From a virus: a stretch of 27,797 bases of DNA. Every line of letters begins with the position of its first letter. The first letter of the stretch is position 1. Below, in pieces: positions 1-4,804 of the stretch. The translations under genes were made by a program, and so were the position numbers. Where the stretch lies: positions 1 through 27,797 of IMG/VR virus record IMGVR_UViG_3300009537_000136; one strand, given 5' to 3'. The notes beneath the pieces were generated by a model. It had not been told where the DNA came from. It ran no database searches and was given only the letters and a program-made list of their open reading frames with translations.

Positions 1-129
1 TTAAATGAGCGCGACATCGTTACCATCCGAGGACATCTTCGACGTATCGTAGGGAAGAACCTCGGTGCTGGAGTATATGAACTAACGCTTGAGCCTCTGC
101 CGGTGAAGGAGGTGCCAGCCGATGAGTGA
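1..129 (+). CDS. C-terminal end of a small hypothetical protein (5' truncated)
   Basis: Frame 1 is open from the left edge to TGA at 127-129 and encodes 42 residues, ending in KEVPADE. The start lies outside the window. The tail resembles the EVPSE endings of genes downstream, because the last codons overlap the AAGGAGGT Shine-Dalgarno site (106-113) of the next gene. It overlaps that gene by 8 nt. The visible part (IRGHLRRIVGKNLGAGVYELTL) looks like the end of a small beta-rich domain, but no family is recognised. Confidence 0.55.
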   Translation, partial: LNERDIVTIRGHLRRIVGKNLGAGVYELTLEPLPVKEVPADE

Positions 130-361
130 CCGACTAACCGAAATCCGAAGCCGAATCACGTGCCACGAGGAACAGGGGTACTACACCACCGAGATTGCAT
201 ATGGTGATGTGTCGTGGCTGGTGGGTGAGGTGGATCAATTACGGGAAGCACTGGAGCGAATACGCGATCTGTCCGAGTGTGACTGTGCGCTCGAAGAGGA
301 TTGCATTTTCCATCTTGCACACTATGCGCTGCATACAGAGAAGGAGGTTCAGGGTGGGTGA
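122..361 (+). CDS. Small hypothetical protein with LREALERIRDL coiled-coil motif
   Basis: Encodes 79 aa from ATG 122, with AAGGAGGT at 106-113 placed correctly upstream. The middle (about residues 36-50, VDQLREALERIRDL) is a strongly predicted amphipathic helix. It is followed by a Cys-containing acidic stretch (SECDCALEEDC) and a His-containing tail. The helix motif recurs in the genes at 526-816 and 1782-2069, so the three look like paralogues. The 3' end carries AGGAGG for the following gene and overlaps it by 8 nt, implying translational coupling. Function is unknown. Early accessory phage proteins of this size are often host-takeover factors, but nothing here shows that. Confidence 0.6.
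   Translation: MSDRLTEIRSRITCHEEQGYYTTEIAYGDVSWLVGEVDQLREALERIRDLSECDCALEEDCIFHLAHYALHTEKEVQGG
233..272 (+). repeat. 40-nt duplicated helix-coding segment, copy 1
   Basis: Matches 682-721 at 33 of 40 positions with no gaps. It encodes DQLREALERIRDL in the first paralogue. Confidence 0.7.
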
Positions 362-533
362 AAAACCGCTGATGTGGTGTTTCTGCTGCGGAAAGAACGA
401 TTCGCGGAAACGCGAATTTGTGATTAAAAAAAGCAAGAAATCCCTAGATTTTTATTTGTGTGAATGGTGTTGGATAGGAATTACAGAGAACGTACAAAGA
501 CAACAGGCGGAACAGGAGGTGCCGAGTGAATGA
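354..533 (+). CDS. Small Cys-rich (zinc-ribbon-like) protein
   Basis: I place the start at GTG 354, giving 59 aa (VGEKPLMWCFCC...). AGGAGG at 342-347 lies 6 nt upstream. An open frame extends further upstream, but it overlaps the preceding gene completely and has no ribosome site. The protein has a CFCC cluster near residue 9 and a CEWC knuckle near residue 40, separated by a Lys/Arg-rich stretch. This is the layout of a small zinc ribbon. It ends in EVPSE, encoded by the junction cassette that holds the next gene's ribosome site and GTG start. No specific family is recognised; metal or nucleic-acid binding is inference. Confidence 0.6.
   Translation: MGEKPLMWCFCCGKNDSRKREFVIKKSKKSLDFYLCEWCWIGITENVQRQQAEQEVPSE
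515..533 (+). promoter_or_regulatory. Junction cassette copy A (SD, stop and start)
   Basis: GGAGGTGCCGAGTGAATGA. GGAGG is the Shine-Dalgarno site, the upstream gene stops at TGA 531-533, and the downstream gene starts at GTG 526. The first 16 bases match copies at 802, 1089, 1571 and 1771, apart from one A/G position. Confidence 0.75.
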
Positions 534-816
534 CGAACTCCTGCACTACCGGACCGCATGGGCAATTATGTCATCGGCTCTCGCTGGTGACTCTGCGGAA
601 GAGATCGAACGGAATTATGTGATACCGCGATGGATGGCTGAGTACTACATGGATCATGCGAAAATCTGGACAGCCGAGCGGGATCAATTGCGGGAGGCAA
701 TGATCCGAATCCGCGATCTGTATGACTTTCGTGGAAGGGTCTTGGAGCGGCCGTGTAGACAATGCGGGTATAAGCCAAAAATGATTCATTTGTCAGGAGA
801 GGGAGGTGCCGAGTGA
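526..816 (+). CDS. Small hypothetical protein, paralogue of the 122-361 product
   Basis: Encodes 96 aa from GTG 526, positioned 6 nt after GGAGG in the junction cassette. Residues around 50-65 read AERDQLREAMIRIRDL, closely matching the helix of the 122-361 protein. Nucleotides 682-721 are 33/40 identical to 233-272, so the relationship is visible at DNA level. The C-terminal part has a CRQCG knuckle (a half zinc ribbon) and ends in GGAE, encoded by the next cassette copy read in another frame. The N-terminal half (YRTAWAIMSSALAGDSAEEIERNYVIP) is not shared. Function is unknown. Confidence 0.65.
   Translation: MNDELLHYRTAWAIMSSALAGDSAEEIERNYVIPRWMAEYYMDHAKIWTAERDQLREAMIRIRDLYDFRGRVLERPCRQCGYKPKMIHLSGEGGAE
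682..721 (+). repeat. 40-nt duplicated helix-coding segment, copy 2
   Basis: Partner of 233-272, encoding DQLREAMIRIRDL in the second paralogue. Several differences are synonymous or conservative, so the segment appears to be kept at protein level. Confidence 0.7.
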
Positions 817-820
817 GTGA
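802..820 (+). promoter_or_regulatory. Junction cassette copy B (SD, stop and start)
   Basis: GGAGGTGCCGAGTGAGTGA. The upstream gene stops at TGA 814-816 and the next begins at GTG 813, a GTGA overlap that favours translational coupling. Confidence 0.75.
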
Positions 821-1103
821 ATTAAACTGGTATCCATTCGACCCCGAAAAAGGGAGTCGTCAGAAGCGACCGCCAGTGAAAAAGTATGTCTTAGTCCAAG
901 GTCGACATAAGGAACGTCGCGAAGACGGAACATCTCCGTACCCGGACCCGATAATGGTTGGCTATCGAAAGAATGCAGCAGGTGATAAGCAGTCGCCATA
1001 TTTTGTTACGCCCGGAGGTTCGTGCTTTACACCGTACGGCGTGTACAGATGGTGCGATTGCCTACCCGAAAACTTCAGTTGGCCGAATGGAGGTGCCGAG
1101 TGA
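813..1103 (+). CDS. Small hypothetical protein, DUF551-like
   Basis: Encodes 96 aa from GTG 813 (VSELNWYPFDPEK), with GGAGG 7 nt upstream in the cassette. The order W-x-P, then KKYVLVQ, a loop, then IMVGYRK and a final WCDCLPE resembles small phage DUF551-type proteins, where a PxxxxxVLV strand is followed by a Trp-x-x-LP ending. That resemblance is by eye and the family call is tentative. It ends in GGAE through the next cassette copy. No catalytic residues are obvious. Confidence 0.6.
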   Translation: MSELNWYPFDPEKGSRQKRPPVKKYVLVQGRHKERREDGTSPYPDPIMVGYRKNAAGDKQSPYFVTPGGSCFTPYGVYRWCDCLPENFSWPNGGAE

Positions 1104-1106
1104 GTA
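1080..1106 (+). repeat. 27-nt direct repeat, copy 1 (includes junction cassette C)
   Basis: Perfect 27-nt match to 1762-1788. It extends cassette copy C (1089-1107) nine bases upstream. Here it is the last coding part of the 813-1103 gene, yet no convincing gene begins at its GTG (1100). The ribosome site therefore looks orphaned. Confidence 0.8.
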
Positions 1107-1110
1107 GAGC

Positions 1111-1186
1111 AGAGGGGAGGGGATTGAGTTGCTGCGCTTTGCGCCCACAAGCTCAACTCCCCGTGCGGAGTCAACCGCATCCCTCT
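1111..1186 (+). ncRNA. Folded three-way-junction element, loosely tRNA-like
   Basis: Three nested helices can be drawn. A closing stem pairs AGAGGGG 1111-1117 with TCCCTCT 1180-1186 (one G-T pair). A long hairpin pairs 1119-1130 with 1150-1162 (12 pairs, one bulged C at 1157) and is capped by GCGC-TTT-GCGC (1134-1144). A third hairpin pairs TGCGG 1164-1168 with CCGCA 1175-1179 around a six-base loop. The last hairpin sits where a tRNA T-arm would, but its loop (AGTCAA) is not canonical and there is no D-arm or anticodon arm. The element fills the only gap between the genes ending at 1103 and starting at 1230. It could be an RNA gene, a degenerate tRNA or a leader structure. Confidence 0.45.
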
Positions 1187-1229
1187 AATACTTACATACC
1201 CCGTGGAAACGAAATGCGTCGGAGGAAAT

Positions 1230-1589
1230 ATGGACGAGATTGGAAAAAAGGCGTTGAGTATGCCGAATGGATTACTTTGGGACGAAAATATCTACTCGCA
1301 TAGACAGAGGGACCGCCTGATACGCGATCTAATCCGAGATGATTGGGCCGTGACGGTTCGCGTTGTCCCGCTGCCTCCATCCGACAAAGATCGGAACGGA
1401 AACCGTAAACCTAGATGCACCGTCAGTAACTGGGTCTGCCAAATCGACCGATGTGACGACTCCGGCGTAGGAGGTTCTCGCGTAGGTGTCTCAATGTGGG
1501 ATTGTCTACGGAGGGCCGTTGAGGCAATTGTTGTTCCGTTTCATGTAGGAACATGGGAATGGGGTCTAAAGGAGGTGCCGAGTGAATGA
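1230..1589 (+). CDS. Hypothetical protein, 119 aa
   Basis: I choose ATG 1230, which has GGAGG at 1221-1225 four bases upstream. A GTG at 1203 in the same frame has no ribosome site. The N-terminal half contains a basic/acidic helix (RQRDRLIRDLIRDD) followed by a strand (WAVTVRVVPLP) and a charged loop. The C-terminal half has RVGVSMWDCLRRAVEAIVVPF, a helix preceded by Gly residues. It ends in EVPSE, encoded by junction cassette D. The domain is not recognised. Confidence 0.6.
   Translation: MDEIGKKALSMPNGLLWDENIYSHRQRDRLIRDLIRDDWAVTVRVVPLPPSDKDRNGNRKPRCTVSNWVCQIDRCDDSGVGGSRVGVSMWDCLRRAVEAIVVPFHVGTWEWGLKEVPSE
1571..1589 (+). promoter_or_regulatory. Junction cassette copy D (SD, stop and start)
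   Basis: GGAGGTGCCGAGTGAATGA. The upstream gene stops at TGA 1587-1589. The GTG at 1582 opens only 14 codons (to TGA 1624-1626) before running into the tRNA-like element, so this copy also seems to lack a proper downstream gene. Confidence 0.7.
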
Positions 1590-1608
1590 TAAGGGGATTG
1601 AAGATTAT

Positions 1609-1733
1609 GTCGTCGGTACACGGTGAACGTGTGATCCGCCTTGTTCGCAGCAAGGCGATGGGGATGAAAATAGATCAACCTCACTGCATGCACAGGCCCC
1701 TGATCTACTCCGGTTCAAATCCGGACGACGGCA
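1609..1733 (+). tRNA. tRNA-like element with a ~50-nt insertion between anticodon and T arms
   Basis: GTCGTCG 1609-1615 pairs with CGACGGC 1726-1732 (7 bp, one G-T), leaving A1733 as discriminator. A canonical T-arm sits directly before the 3' strand: TCCGG 1709-1713, loop TTCAAAT, CCGGA 1721-1725. A D-like hairpin pairs ACAC 1618-1621 with GTGT 1629-1632. An anticodon-like hairpin pairs CGCCTTG 1637-1643 with CAAGGCG 1651-1657 around the 7-nt loop TTCGCAG, placing CGC (Ala-type) in the anticodon position. Between it and the T-arm lie about 50 nt containing a perfect 7-bp stem (1671-1677 with 1701-1707). Position 8 is G instead of the near-universal T, and the total of 125 nt is far above the 72-95 of ordinary tRNAs. 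CCA is not encoded. It is a tRNA relic, a tRNA with an insertion, or a tRNA mimic. Confidence 0.45.
1671..1707 (+). repeat. Inverted repeat inside the tRNA-like element
   Basis: TAGATCA at 1671-1677 and TGATCTA at 1701-1707 form a perfect 7-bp stem. The enclosed 23 nt contain the palindrome TGCATGCA. Confidence 0.7.
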
Positions 1734-1761
1734 ACATTAAATCGCAGCGATTTTTAGGTCG

Positions 1762-1788
1762 TGGCCGAATGGAGGTGCCGAGTGAGTA
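1762..1788 (+). repeat. 27-nt direct repeat, copy 2 (includes junction cassette E)
   Basis: Perfect match to 1080-1106. The nine bases upstream of the cassette are shared with the end of the 813-1103 gene even though no matching gene end exists here. This suggests the junction was copied as a block together with its neighbour's tail. Confidence 0.8.
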
Positions 1789-1789
1789 A
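1771..1789 (+). promoter_or_regulatory. Junction cassette copy E (SD and start)
   Basis: GGAGGTGCCGAGTGAGTAA. GGAGG is followed six bases later by the GTG start (1782) of the downstream gene. Confidence 0.75.
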
Positions 1790-2069
1790 AAAACCGTGGG
1801 TCGATGAACAACTCAAAGACCCGGAATTCTGTATCCTGCACGGCATGGAGGGGCTGAAGTTACGCATCGAGGAAGTTGAGGCTGAGCGGAATCAGTACAA
1901 AGAGGTCATCGAGAGAATCCACACAACCTCGCTGACTCACTCTACGATCTGGGAGTGGTGCGATGAGGTGTTGGAAGAGAATCACAAGATGGAAAAGATC
2001 CCGGAACCGGCTACTAAATGCCCTCGATGTGGCGCGATTTGGTGCGATGAGAGGAGTGCGAGATCATGA
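1782..2069 (+). CDS. Small protein with coiled-coil motif and Cys pair, third paralogue
   Basis: Encodes 95 aa from GTG 1782 (VSKKPWVDEQLKD), six bases after GGAGG. A GTG at 1761 in the same frame has no ribosome site and lies inside the direct repeat. The segment EAERNQYKEVIERIH (about residues 34-48) aligns with the DQLREAxxRIRDL helices of the 122 and 526 products. Near the C-terminus CPRCGAIWC forms a zinc-knuckle-like cluster, as in the 526 product. It overlaps the next gene by ATGA. Function is unknown. Confidence 0.65.
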   Translation: MSKKPWVDEQLKDPEFCILHGMEGLKLRIEEVEAERNQYKEVIERIHTTSLTHSTIWEWCDEVLEENHKMEKIPEPATKCPRCGAIWCDERSARS

Positions 2070-2668
2070 GCGATGTTCTGTATGTTTCGTTCTGTACGCC
2101 GGAGTACATCAAAGAGGCCGAAGGACTTGTTGCCTCAATGGGTGAGGTCGGGATCGACCGATACGAGATCTTGCATGTTCCCTCGTTCGGAAATTGGAAC
2201 CTGGCAACTCGGTTCAAGGCGGAGCTGATCTATCGATATCTATCCGCAGACGATCACGACTGGATCTGTTGGGTGGACGCCGATGCACGGTTTCGGAAGT
2301 ATCCGGCGTGGATTGACAGATTTGTTGTGAAAAACAAGGAGGTCGATGTCGTAGCAGCTCACCGCAGGAAGTCGGAGAATCCGGCGTTTCAGGCTGAACT
2401 TTTGAGCGGGACGATCCTGATAAACAGCTCGTGGACGTGCCTGGATCTCGTCAGAGAATGGATGTGGCTCTGCGTACAAGAGCCGGAACACATCAAAGAG
2501 CAGTCGCTACTCGATGTCGCCGCGTCGAAGGTGGGGATGCCTATCATGCCGCTCCCCCCGGAATACTGCTTCATCCACGATCTAATGAGGATTGACCATC
2601 CGGACGCGGATCCGGTGATCGAACATATGCAGGCAAGTCGGAGATTGAAAAAGGTAGTGAATAAATGA
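2066..2668 (+). CDS. Glycosyltransferase-like protein (GT-A fold)
   Basis: Encodes 200 aa from ATG 2066, with GAGGAG at 2051-2056. It has the hallmarks of nucleotide-sugar glycosyltransferases with a GT-A fold: an N-terminal strand (VLYVSFCTPEY), a metal-binding DAD triplet at 71-73 (ICWVDADARF), an acceptor-side LLSGTILIN block at 112-120, EQSLLD at 145-150, and a late EHMQASRR at 187-193 resembling the His-containing end of such proteins. At about 200 residues it is compact, a single catalytic domain without membrane segments. It starts a run of six sugar/methyl-transfer genes that ends at the terminase. Donor and acceptor cannot be read from sequence. Confidence 0.7.
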   Translation: MSDVLYVSFCTPEYIKEAEGLVASMGEVGIDRYEILHVPSFGNWNLATRFKAELIYRYLSADDHDWICWVDADARFRKYPAWIDRFVVKNKEVDVVAAHRRKSENPAFQAELLSGTILINSSWTCLDLVREWMWLCVQEPEHIKEQSLLDVAASKVGMPIMPLPPEYCFIHDLMRIDHPDADPVIEHMQASRRLKKVVNK

Positions 2669-2770
2669 GGGGAGTAGCTCAAGCGAGTTGCATGGTGGAC
2701 ACGTGCTAGCATCATGCAGCGAGAGCGCGGCTCATTACCGAAGTTGCTGGTTCAAGTCCAGCCTCCCCTC
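2668..2770 (+). tRNA. tRNA-like element with enlarged D-loop, CAT in anticodon position
   Basis: AGGGGAG 2668-2674 pairs perfectly with CTCCCCT 2763-2769, leaving C2770 as discriminator. TA at positions 8-9 is canonical, and the T-arm is textbook (GCTGG 2746-2750, TTCAAGT, CCAGC 2758-2762). The D-stem pairs GCTC 2677-2680 with GAGC 2723-2726, but its loop is 42 nt. Most of that loop is an extra hairpin, GTTGCATG 2687-2694 with CATGCAGC 2713-2720 (8 bp, one T-G). The anticodon arm has only three sure pairs (CGG 2728-2730 with CCG 2738-2740) around CTCATTA, which puts CAT (Met/Ile2 type) in place. CCA is not encoded. The first acceptor base is the last base of the upstream gene's stop codon. 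Removing the hairpin leaves 69 nt. It may be a functional tRNA with an insertion or a decayed one. Confidence 0.55.
2687..2720 (+). repeat. Hairpin inserted in the D-loop of the tRNA-like element
   Basis: 8-bp inverted repeat (2687-2694 with 2713-2720). The 18-nt loop contains the palindromes CACGTG (2700-2705) and GCTAGC (2705-2710). TGCATG also occurs in the insertion of the 1609-1733 element. Confidence 0.6.
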
Positions 2771-2794
2771 TCAAATAAGAAAGGGTGGTGAACC

Positions 2795-3493
2795 ATGGTG
2801 GATGATTTTAACATTTGGGCCGTTTTTCCTTCGGCAGATCCAGAACGTGCGCGTAATGCAATCGAACGATGGTACAATCTCGGATATCATGTCTTAGCGC
2901 AAACGGACAAGGATTTTGGAATTCGAGAAAGCGCGTATATTATGGTTCGAGAATATAACGGATACTGGGAGTCAATAAATTTTATCATAGCGGGGATTTT
3001 ACACGAGAGGTCGGCTCTTCGGGCCGACTTCGTGGTTGCAATCGGTGACGACATGGAACCCGACCCCAACTTCACCGCGCAGGAGATCGCAATGCAGATG
3101 TATGAACACTTCGGCGACGATCCCGGTGTCATGCAACCGTGCGGCGATCCACAAGGGAAGGACGCAACAGGACAGCCAGCAGCAGCGAGGATCTGCGGGA
3201 GCCCATGGTTCAATCGTGCATGGATCGACCGGGCGTATGGGGGCAACGGGCCCTGTCCCCCTTACTACCGGCAATTTTACGGGGACGAGGAAATCAAATA
3301 TGTTTCCGAAATGCTCGGCTGTCTCTGGATGCGACCCGACCTCACGCAGTATCATCTGCACTGGTCGTGGGGGCATAGCCAGAGGACAGAGTACCAGACC
3401 GAAAATCAAAAGTACTGGAAGCAGGATCAAGAAACATTCATGGGTCGAAAAGAGAAAGGATTCCCCGGTCATGAGCTACTCCCAAGGGGCTGA
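2795..3493 (+). CDS. Glycosyltransferase, GT2-like
   Basis: Encodes 232 aa from ATG 2795, with AAGGGTGG about 6 nt upstream. The fold pattern is GT-A: an N-terminal strand (FNIWAVFPSADPERA), then DFVVAIGDDMEPD (residues 78-90) with a GDDM metal-binding motif, and a downstream FYGDEEI (161-167), which fits the acidic catalytic-base position. YHLHWSWGH (186-194) supplies the late His/Trp motif of this group. The first ~200 nt are visibly richer in A+T than neighbouring genes, a mild sign of mosaic origin. It overlaps the next gene by 23 nt. Confidence 0.7.
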   Translation: MVDDFNIWAVFPSADPERARNAIERWYNLGYHVLAQTDKDFGIRESAYIMVREYNGYWESINFIIAGILHERSALRADFVVAIGDDMEPDPNFTAQEIAMQMYEHFGDDPGVMQPCGDPQGKDATGQPAAARICGSPWFNRAWIDRAYGGNGPCPPYYRQFYGDEEIKYVSEMLGCLWMRPDLTQYHLHWSWGHSQRTEYQTENQKYWKQDQETFMGRKEKGFPGHELLPRG

Positions 3494-4085
3494 AGAAGAA
3501 ACCATACTCGAAATCTTCAACGGCTATATCTCCGAAAGCGGCCCCCCGTGGCTCCTCGACATCGGATGCTACGACGGAAAAACCTTCTCGAACTCCCTCG
3601 CCCTGATCGAACAAGGGTGGAATGCCCTTCTCGTTGACGCCAGTCCGCGAGCATTCTCGGCAGCCGTTGAACTGCACAAGGACAATCCGAACGTCCAGCT
3701 CCTCTGCGCGGCAGTGTCTACCTCGTCCGGGATCATCGAGCTTCAGGAATGCGCCGATGCCGTCAGCTCCACCGAGGTCGGAAACGTCAAGACGTGGGCA
3801 GACAACGGAACGCAGTTCTGGCCGATCTTCGTCCAAGCTGTTACACTCCACGACATCATAAACCGGTTCGGGGGGCCGTGGGACTTCGTCAATATCGACG
3901 TCGAAGGGACCAGCCTTCATCTGTTCCACGAACTCATGAACATTGAAGAAACGTCCGGATGGCCATCCGCTATTTGTGTTGAACATGATGGGTACAGCGT
4001 GGAAATTGCTGAACGATCATCAAAACGAGGATTTTCAACCCGGTTCCTCGATGGGAACAATATCATCATTGCGAGGAAGCCATGA
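3471..4085 (+). CDS. FkbM-family SAM-dependent methyltransferase
   Basis: I place the start at ATG 3471 (MSYSQGAEEETIL), with AAAGGA at 3455-3460. The open frame upstream is a shadow of the preceding glycosyltransferase gene. The 204-aa product has the FkbM layout: LLDIGCYDGKTFSNS (28-42) as SAM-binding motif I, LLVDASP (53-59) as the acidic ribose-contacting loop, then DFVNIDVEG (138-146), the signature NIDVEG block. FkbM proteins usually O-methylate sugars or polyketides. Methylation of a glycan made by the neighbouring transferases is the likely role. It ends in ARKP and overlaps the next gene by ATGA within a second junction motif. Confidence 0.8.
   Translation: MSYSQGAEEETILEIFNGYISESGPPWLLDIGCYDGKTFSNSLALIEQGWNALLVDASPRAFSAAVELHKDNPNVQLLCAAVSTSSGIIELQECADAVSSTEVGNVKTWADNGTQFWPIFVQAVTLHDIINRFGGPWDFVNIDVEGTSLHLFHELMNIEETSGWPSAICVEHDGYSVEIAERSSKRGFSTRFLDGNNIIIARKP
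4071..4085 (+). promoter_or_regulatory. Second type of gene junction, copy 1
   Basis: GCGAGGAAGCCATGA combines the ARKP codons, a GAGGA ribosome site and an ATGA stop/start overlap. It matches 5310-5324 at 14 of 15 positions. Confidence 0.7.
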
Positions 4086-4804
4086 CTAAACGATGCGTCG
4101 TAACACTCGGAGTCGGAGCGTGGTATCCGATGGGTGCTCACCGGATGGAACAGTCCGCCGACATGGTGGGGTTCACCAAGGACGAAGATTCTGACGTAAT
4201 GATCTTCACAACCTATCCGGAAACATGCCCACCGTATCACGTCCGGCCATTTGCATTCAAGCCGTGGTGCTTCCGACAAGCCCAGAAGGCCGGGTACGAA
4301 CAGATCCTCTGGATGGACTCAAGCCACTGGTTCGTTCGACATCCACAACCGGTCTTCGACTGGATCAACGAGCACGGACATTACTTCATCCGTGATGGAT
4401 GGACGACGGGCGAATGGTGCAGTGACATCGCCCTCGAACCGCTCGGAATCACGCGCGAGGAGGCGTTCGAGATGCTCCACCTATGGGCCGGAATCATCGG
4501 ACTCGATCTCCGAAACGACGACGCCCGATGGTTCCTCGATGAGTGGGAGAAATACAGCGTGGACGATCGGATCTTCGGCGGGCCGGAGTCGCCGAGCGAA
4601 GGGTTCATTTCCGACTATCCCGGCGTGAGCGGTCACCGATACGACCAGACAGCAGCCTCCGTCCTGGTTCATCGTCGCAATTTGTCGTATCAAATGATGG
4701 GCGAGGCGTTCATGACGACGGACATCAAGACGGATCGTGAGGACGTATGCGTTATTGCCTGCGGCGGCGTGAGGGAGACCGATCTTGAACTTATACAGGG
4801 CTAG
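4082..4804 (+). CDS. Putative glycosyltransferase (nucleotide-sugar transferase-like)
   Basis: Encodes 240 aa from ATG 4082, coupled to the upstream gene by ATGA. After an N-terminal strand (CVVTLGVGAWY) comes HVRPFAFKPWCFRQAQKAGYEQILWMDSSHW (53-83), matching the GT-A pattern in which a substrate-loop Lys and helix precede a D-x-x metal motif. Here the motif is MDSS (78-81) in place of DxD. TGEWCSD (109-115) and GHRYDQTAAS (184-193) fit conserved acceptor-side blocks, the latter with an Asp-Gln pair typical of this superfamily. Because the second Asp of DxD is replaced, activity or metal use may differ. Donor and acceptor are unknown. Confidence 0.6.
   Translation: MTKRCVVTLGVGAWYPMGAHRMEQSADMVGFTKDEDSDVMIFTTYPETCPPYHVRPFAFKPWCFRQAQKAGYEQILWMDSSHWFVRHPQPVFDWINEHGHYFIRDGWTTGEWCSDIALEPLGITREEAFEMLHLWAGIIGLDLRNDDARWFLDEWEKYSVDDRIFGGPESPSEGFISDYPGVSGHRYDQTAASVLVHRRNLSYQMMGEAFMTTDIKTDREDVCVIACGGVRETDLELIQG

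Noticed and set aside
1100-1303. 67-codon frame beginning at the GTG of junction cassette C
   Set aside because: It crosses the folded element at 1111-1186, has a protein sequence with no structural pattern, and overlaps the better-supported start at 1230.
1586-1789. 67-codon frame from ATG 1586 ending in EVPSE
   Set aside because: It lies almost wholly over the tRNA-like element; its EVPSE ending comes from the junction cassette and does not prove coding. It also has no ribosome site distinct from cassette D.
3036-3470. N-terminal extension of the FkbM methyltransferase frame
   Set aside because: It overlaps the glycosyltransferase gene, is basic and low in structure, and FkbM homology begins only after ATG 3471.
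3438-3986. Long minus-strand frames, for example 3438-3986 and 22071-23126
   Set aside because: They are antisense shadows of well-supported + strand genes, with unnatural protein composition and no ribosome sites.
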